DNA from: an uncultured Bacteroidales bacterium
GTDB lineage: Bacteria; Bacteroidota; Bacteroidia; Bacteroidales; Paludibacteraceae
DNA: 42,094 nucleotides
NCBI GenBank assembly: GCA_937892015.1
Contig: CALAUY010000027.1
Span: 1-42,094, forward strand
Direction of reading: 5' to 3'
Made by a program: the position numbers and the translations under genes. Below, in pieces: positions 40,003-42,094 of this stretch. Below the pieces are notes generated by a model. It made no database searches. It worked only from the letters and a program-made list of their open reading frames with translations, and was not told the DNA's origin. How positions within the stretch are numbered: position 1 is the stretch's first letter; each line of letters opens with the position of its first letter.

Positions 40003-40953
40003 CTACAACCACTTTTTCAGCCTGAAGATTAATAGAACCACTCCGGTGAAAACGAGCATGAGGATGTATGCAAAAAGGTAACCGAATCGCCAATGGAGTT
40101 CGGGCATGATGTCGAAATTCATGCCATAAATACTTGCAATAAGTGTCGGTGGGAGGAAGATAACATTGACAACGGTGAAGATTTTGATAATCTTATTTTG
40201 CTCGATGTTTACCAAACCCAAGAACGTATCCTGAAGATAATCGAGACGGTCGAACCCGAACTTCGTATATTCGAACAGTGAGTTTATATCCTTGATAATC
40301 ATCGTGAGTCGCGGTTGCAGTTCTTCGGGGAAGAAATCGCACTTCATAATATTACTTATTACGCGCTGTTTATCCATTATATTCTGTCGGATGACGGTCA
40401 CTTTTTCTTGTAAGTCCTTGATTTGTATGAGGACATCTTCATCGACGCTGTTGCTTGCTTTGGTGATGTTTTCCGACAAACGTGTGATGGCATCGGTAGT
40501 ATCCTCAATCATGTCGGCATCGTACTCGACTCGTGTTTCGAAGAGTGCTACCAATACGTGAAAACCTGTGGGAAAATTGCGGGTGTTGACGAACATCTTC
40601 TTGACCGTGTCGTTGAAGGCCATCATATCCACATCGCGTACGGATACCAGAATGCTGTTTTTCAGAATAAAACTGACGGGTTCGACATCGAAATTATCCT
40701 GTAGGAAGTTGCTGTTGGCAACGATGGAATCGTCGGTTTGTATGTATCGGCTCGACATCTCGATTTCCTCGATTTCCTCGTCTTCTTGGATGTATATTTT
40801 CAGAAAACTCTCCAATTCGTTTTCCACCTCTTCTTTTACATCGACGAGGTCAATCCAGATGATATCCTTTTTTTCCACTTCCTTGAGTATTTCAAGACTG
40901 CGAGCGATGCGGATTTTCTCTTTTTCCTTATAAAATATTCTCAGTTCAGACAT
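40003..40953 (-). CDS. corA: CorA family magnesium/divalent cation channel
   Basis: A 316-residue inner-membrane channel. The large cytoplasmic N-terminal domain (about 1-250) carries a long helix. Two C-terminal transmembrane helices follow: the pore helix (about 255-280) ending in the CorA signature YGMNF (GMN at 277-279), and a second helix (about 290-312) before the basic tail RLKKWL. The acidic stretch IQEDEEIEEIEMSSR in the N-terminal domain is notable but occurs in homologues. It is 27 bases after rsmA and probably shares its transcript. Confidence 0.93.
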   Translation of the reverse strand: MSELRIFYKEKEKIRIARSLEILKEVEKKDIIWIDLVDVKEEVENELESFLKIYIQEDEEIEEIEMSSRYIQTDDSIVANSNFLQDNFDVEPVSFILKNSILVSVRDVDMMAFNDTVKKMFVNTRNFPTGFHVLVALFETRVEYDADMIEDTTDAITRLSENITKASNSVDEDVLIQIKDLQEKVTVIRQNIMDKQRVISNIMKCDFFPEELQPRLTMIIKDINSLFEYTKFGFDRLDYLQDTFLGLVNIEQNKIIKIFTVVNVIFLPPTLIASIYGMNFDIMPELHWRFGYLFAYILMLVFTGVVLLIFRLKKWL

Positions 40954-40980
40954 TGGTTCGTGATTAGTAAGATTAAACTT

Positions 40981-41799
40981 TTAATTACTTTTGCATAGAA
41001 GCGACTGTTCAATAATGTTGGTTAATAGCGCAAACTCTTGTACAGAAAGTTGTTCGGGGCGTTTAGTAAAGATGGGCTCTTTGAGCAGAGTATTATCTTC
41101 TCCCACAATTTTCATTAAAGAGTTGCGCATTTGTTTTCGTCGCTGATTGAATGCTGTTTTTACAACTGTCTTGAAGAGTTTTTCGTTGCAACCCAGATTT
41201 GAGCGGTCGTTTCTTATGAAGCGCACGACTGCGGATTTGACTTTGGGTGGAGGGTCGAACACATTTTCATGAACGGTAAAAAGGTATTCGATGTTGTAGT
41301 ATGCTTGGAGTAAAACACTGAGTATGCCGTATGCCTTACAGCCTGGCTTAGCTGCGAGACGCTCTGCCACCTCTTTTTGTATCATGCCCGCGCAGACAGG
41401 GATGCGATCTTTGTATTCCAGTACCTTGAAGAATATCTGCGAAGAGATGTTGTAAGGATAGTTGCCAATGACGCAGAAGTCGCTATTTGGGTAGATTGTT
41501 TCGAGCGGTATTTTCAGAAAATCGCCCTCGATGAGGGTTAAGGTTTTTCCTATATCGTTTTTGAAACGCTGATTGAGATATTGGATAGACTCATGGTCGA
41601 TTTCAATGGCTGTGGTTTGGTATGTAGGGTGTTGGATGAGGAACTGAGTCAGTACGCCCATGCCGGGTCCTATTTCGAGGACTCGGAGAGTCTCATTGAC
41701 GGGAACGGCCTCGTGCAGCGTTTCCGCTATTCGCTCTGCAATGGTCAAGTCTTTCAAGAAATGCTGACCAAGACTCTTTTTTGCACGTACTTTCTGCAT
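40981..41799 (-). CDS. rsmA: 16S rRNA (adenine1518/1519-N6)-dimethyltransferase
   Basis: Dimethylates two adjacent adenines in helix 45 of 16S rRNA with S-adenosylmethionine. The 272-residue protein starts KKSLGQHFLKD, the usual KsgA opening, and has the SAM motif EIGPGMGVLTQ, the Asp of motif III in EGDFLKI, the catalytic NYPYNISS and PPPKVKSAVV. All standard. The leader before it carries repeat copy B with a promoter at its end. Confidence 0.96.
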   Translation of the reverse strand: MQKVRAKKSLGQHFLKDLTIAERIAETLHEAVPVNETLRVLEIGPGMGVLTQFLIQHPTYQTTAIEIDHESIQYLNQRFKNDIGKTLTLIEGDFLKIPLETIYPNSDFCVIGNYPYNISSQIFFKVLEYKDRIPVCAGMIQKEVAERLAAKPGCKAYGILSVLLQAYYNIEYLFTVHENVFDPPPKVKSAVVRFIRNDRSNLGCNEKLFKTVVKTAFNQRRKQMRNSLMKIVGEDNTLLKEPIFTKRPEQLSVQEFALLTNIIEQSLLCKSN

Positions 41800-41866
41800 T
41801 ATTAGGTGGTTCTTCGTCCATTTTTGCGTTAATAATTATTATTTTCCTTTTTTTCTTGCAAAAGAC

Positions 41867-41897
41867 CTGCATATGTCAGAAATTCTTTGTAACTTTG
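41867..41897 (+). promoter_or_regulatory. Rightward promoter upstream of rsmA, target beyond the window
   Basis: A CTG (41867-41869, in CTGCATATGTCAG), 20 bases, and the -7 box TAACTTTG (41890-41897). It points right, toward sequence beyond the window, and its transcript would cross the leftward rsmA promoter. The first base of the -33 box is C rather than T, so it may be weaker. Confidence 0.55.
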
Positions 41898-41940
41898 TAC
41901 CGTTTTTTAGAAGAAAAACGACATATGCAGCGCTTTGCGG

Positions 41941-42094
41941 CTGCAAAGTTACTACTTTTTTCTGACATATGCAAGTTTTTGGGTGAAAAAAAGTAAAAAA
42001 AGTGCAATTTGGGTGGATTTTTTGTGTTAAGGGGTTACGGAGAAGGTTGCAAGAGAGTATAGAGAAGGTACGGAGAAGTTCTCACCAGGTAGCG
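41941..42094 (-). repeat. Dispersed promoter-carrying repeat, copy B
   Basis: Inverted copy of the block at 23053-23208. On the minus strand it begins CGCTACCTGGTGAGAAC at the window's right edge and continues through the GGTAYGGAGAA-type words, a T-rich tract and TTGCATATGTCAG, ending in GTAGTAACTTTGCAG, the rsmA promoter. It may continue past the window edge. Confidence 0.9.
41944..41974 (-). promoter_or_regulatory. Promoter for rsmA-corA
   Basis: On the minus strand a -33 TTG (41972-41974, in CTTGCATATGTCAG), 20 bases, and the -7 box TAACTTTG (41944-41951). The start would be near 41937, leaving an unusually long leader of about 138 bases before the rsmA ATG. The promoter is the end of repeat copy B. 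Confidence 0.82.

Overview
The window reads as chromosomal DNA of a member of the order Bacteroidales (phylum Bacteroidota). The evidence is the promoter type (TTG, about 20 bases, then TAnnTTTG, ending in TTTGCA), a TonB-dependent receptor paired with a DUF5689-type lipoprotein, two large secreted proteins ending in type IX secretion (T9SS)-like sorting domains, a C10 (streptopain-like) protease, a class II xylose isomerase, and the pdxJ-exbB-exbD-tonB gene order. I cannot name a genus from this sequence alone.

Layout. 1-10373 is read leftward: pptA-like tautomerase, a small ABM-fold protein, asnS, a TonB-dependent receptor with an unusual N-terminus, its DUF5689-like lipoprotein, cvpA, folK, xylA and the start of a xylose/H+ symporter cut by the window edge. 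10635-13928 is read rightward: pdxJ, exbB, exbD, tonB and a DJ-1/PfpI protein. A T9SS-type multidomain surface protein (leftward, 14016-17246) faces away from a C10 protease (rightward, 17634-20933). Alanine dehydrogenase (leftward) and tRNA-Ser(UGA) (rightward) follow, then about 700 bases without a gene that is built from repeats, a small lipoprotein and an orphan FecE-type ATPase. 24526-32643 is one functional unit read leftward: an NtrC-type response regulator and its histidine kinase, then a sigma-54 promoter with upstream palindromes, then TolC-, HlyD- and MacB-like export genes. 32674-35893 holds queF-queC-queD-queE (preQ0/preQ1 synthesis for queuosine) plus a sirtuin. 36032-41799 holds a succinyl-CoA:acetate CoA-transferase-like enzyme, fructose-bisphosphate aldolase, nadA, corA and rsmA, all leftward.

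Two things stand out beyond the gene list. First, at least seven promoters share far more than the -33/-7 boxes, and two of them (in front of the lipoprotein gene and in front of rsmA) lie at the end of one inverted dispersed repeat of about 155 bases (23053-23208 and 42094-41941). It looks like a promoter-carrying mobile or amplified cassette. Second, nearly every gap between co-directional genes is filled by its own short tandem repeat (periods 7, 8, 10, 11, 19, 21, 23, 24 and 47), often touching the stop codon of the gene beside it. One of these arrays encodes a 46-residue upstream ORF that overlaps the C10 protease start codon as ATGA.

Other points worth checking are a phage-endolysin-like SH3 segment plus five 13-residue Pro/Gln repeats fused to the TonB receptor, and a textbook sigma-54 promoter with enhancer palindromes in front of the export operon, which also settles the tolC start. 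All calls come from reading the sequence; no database search was run.
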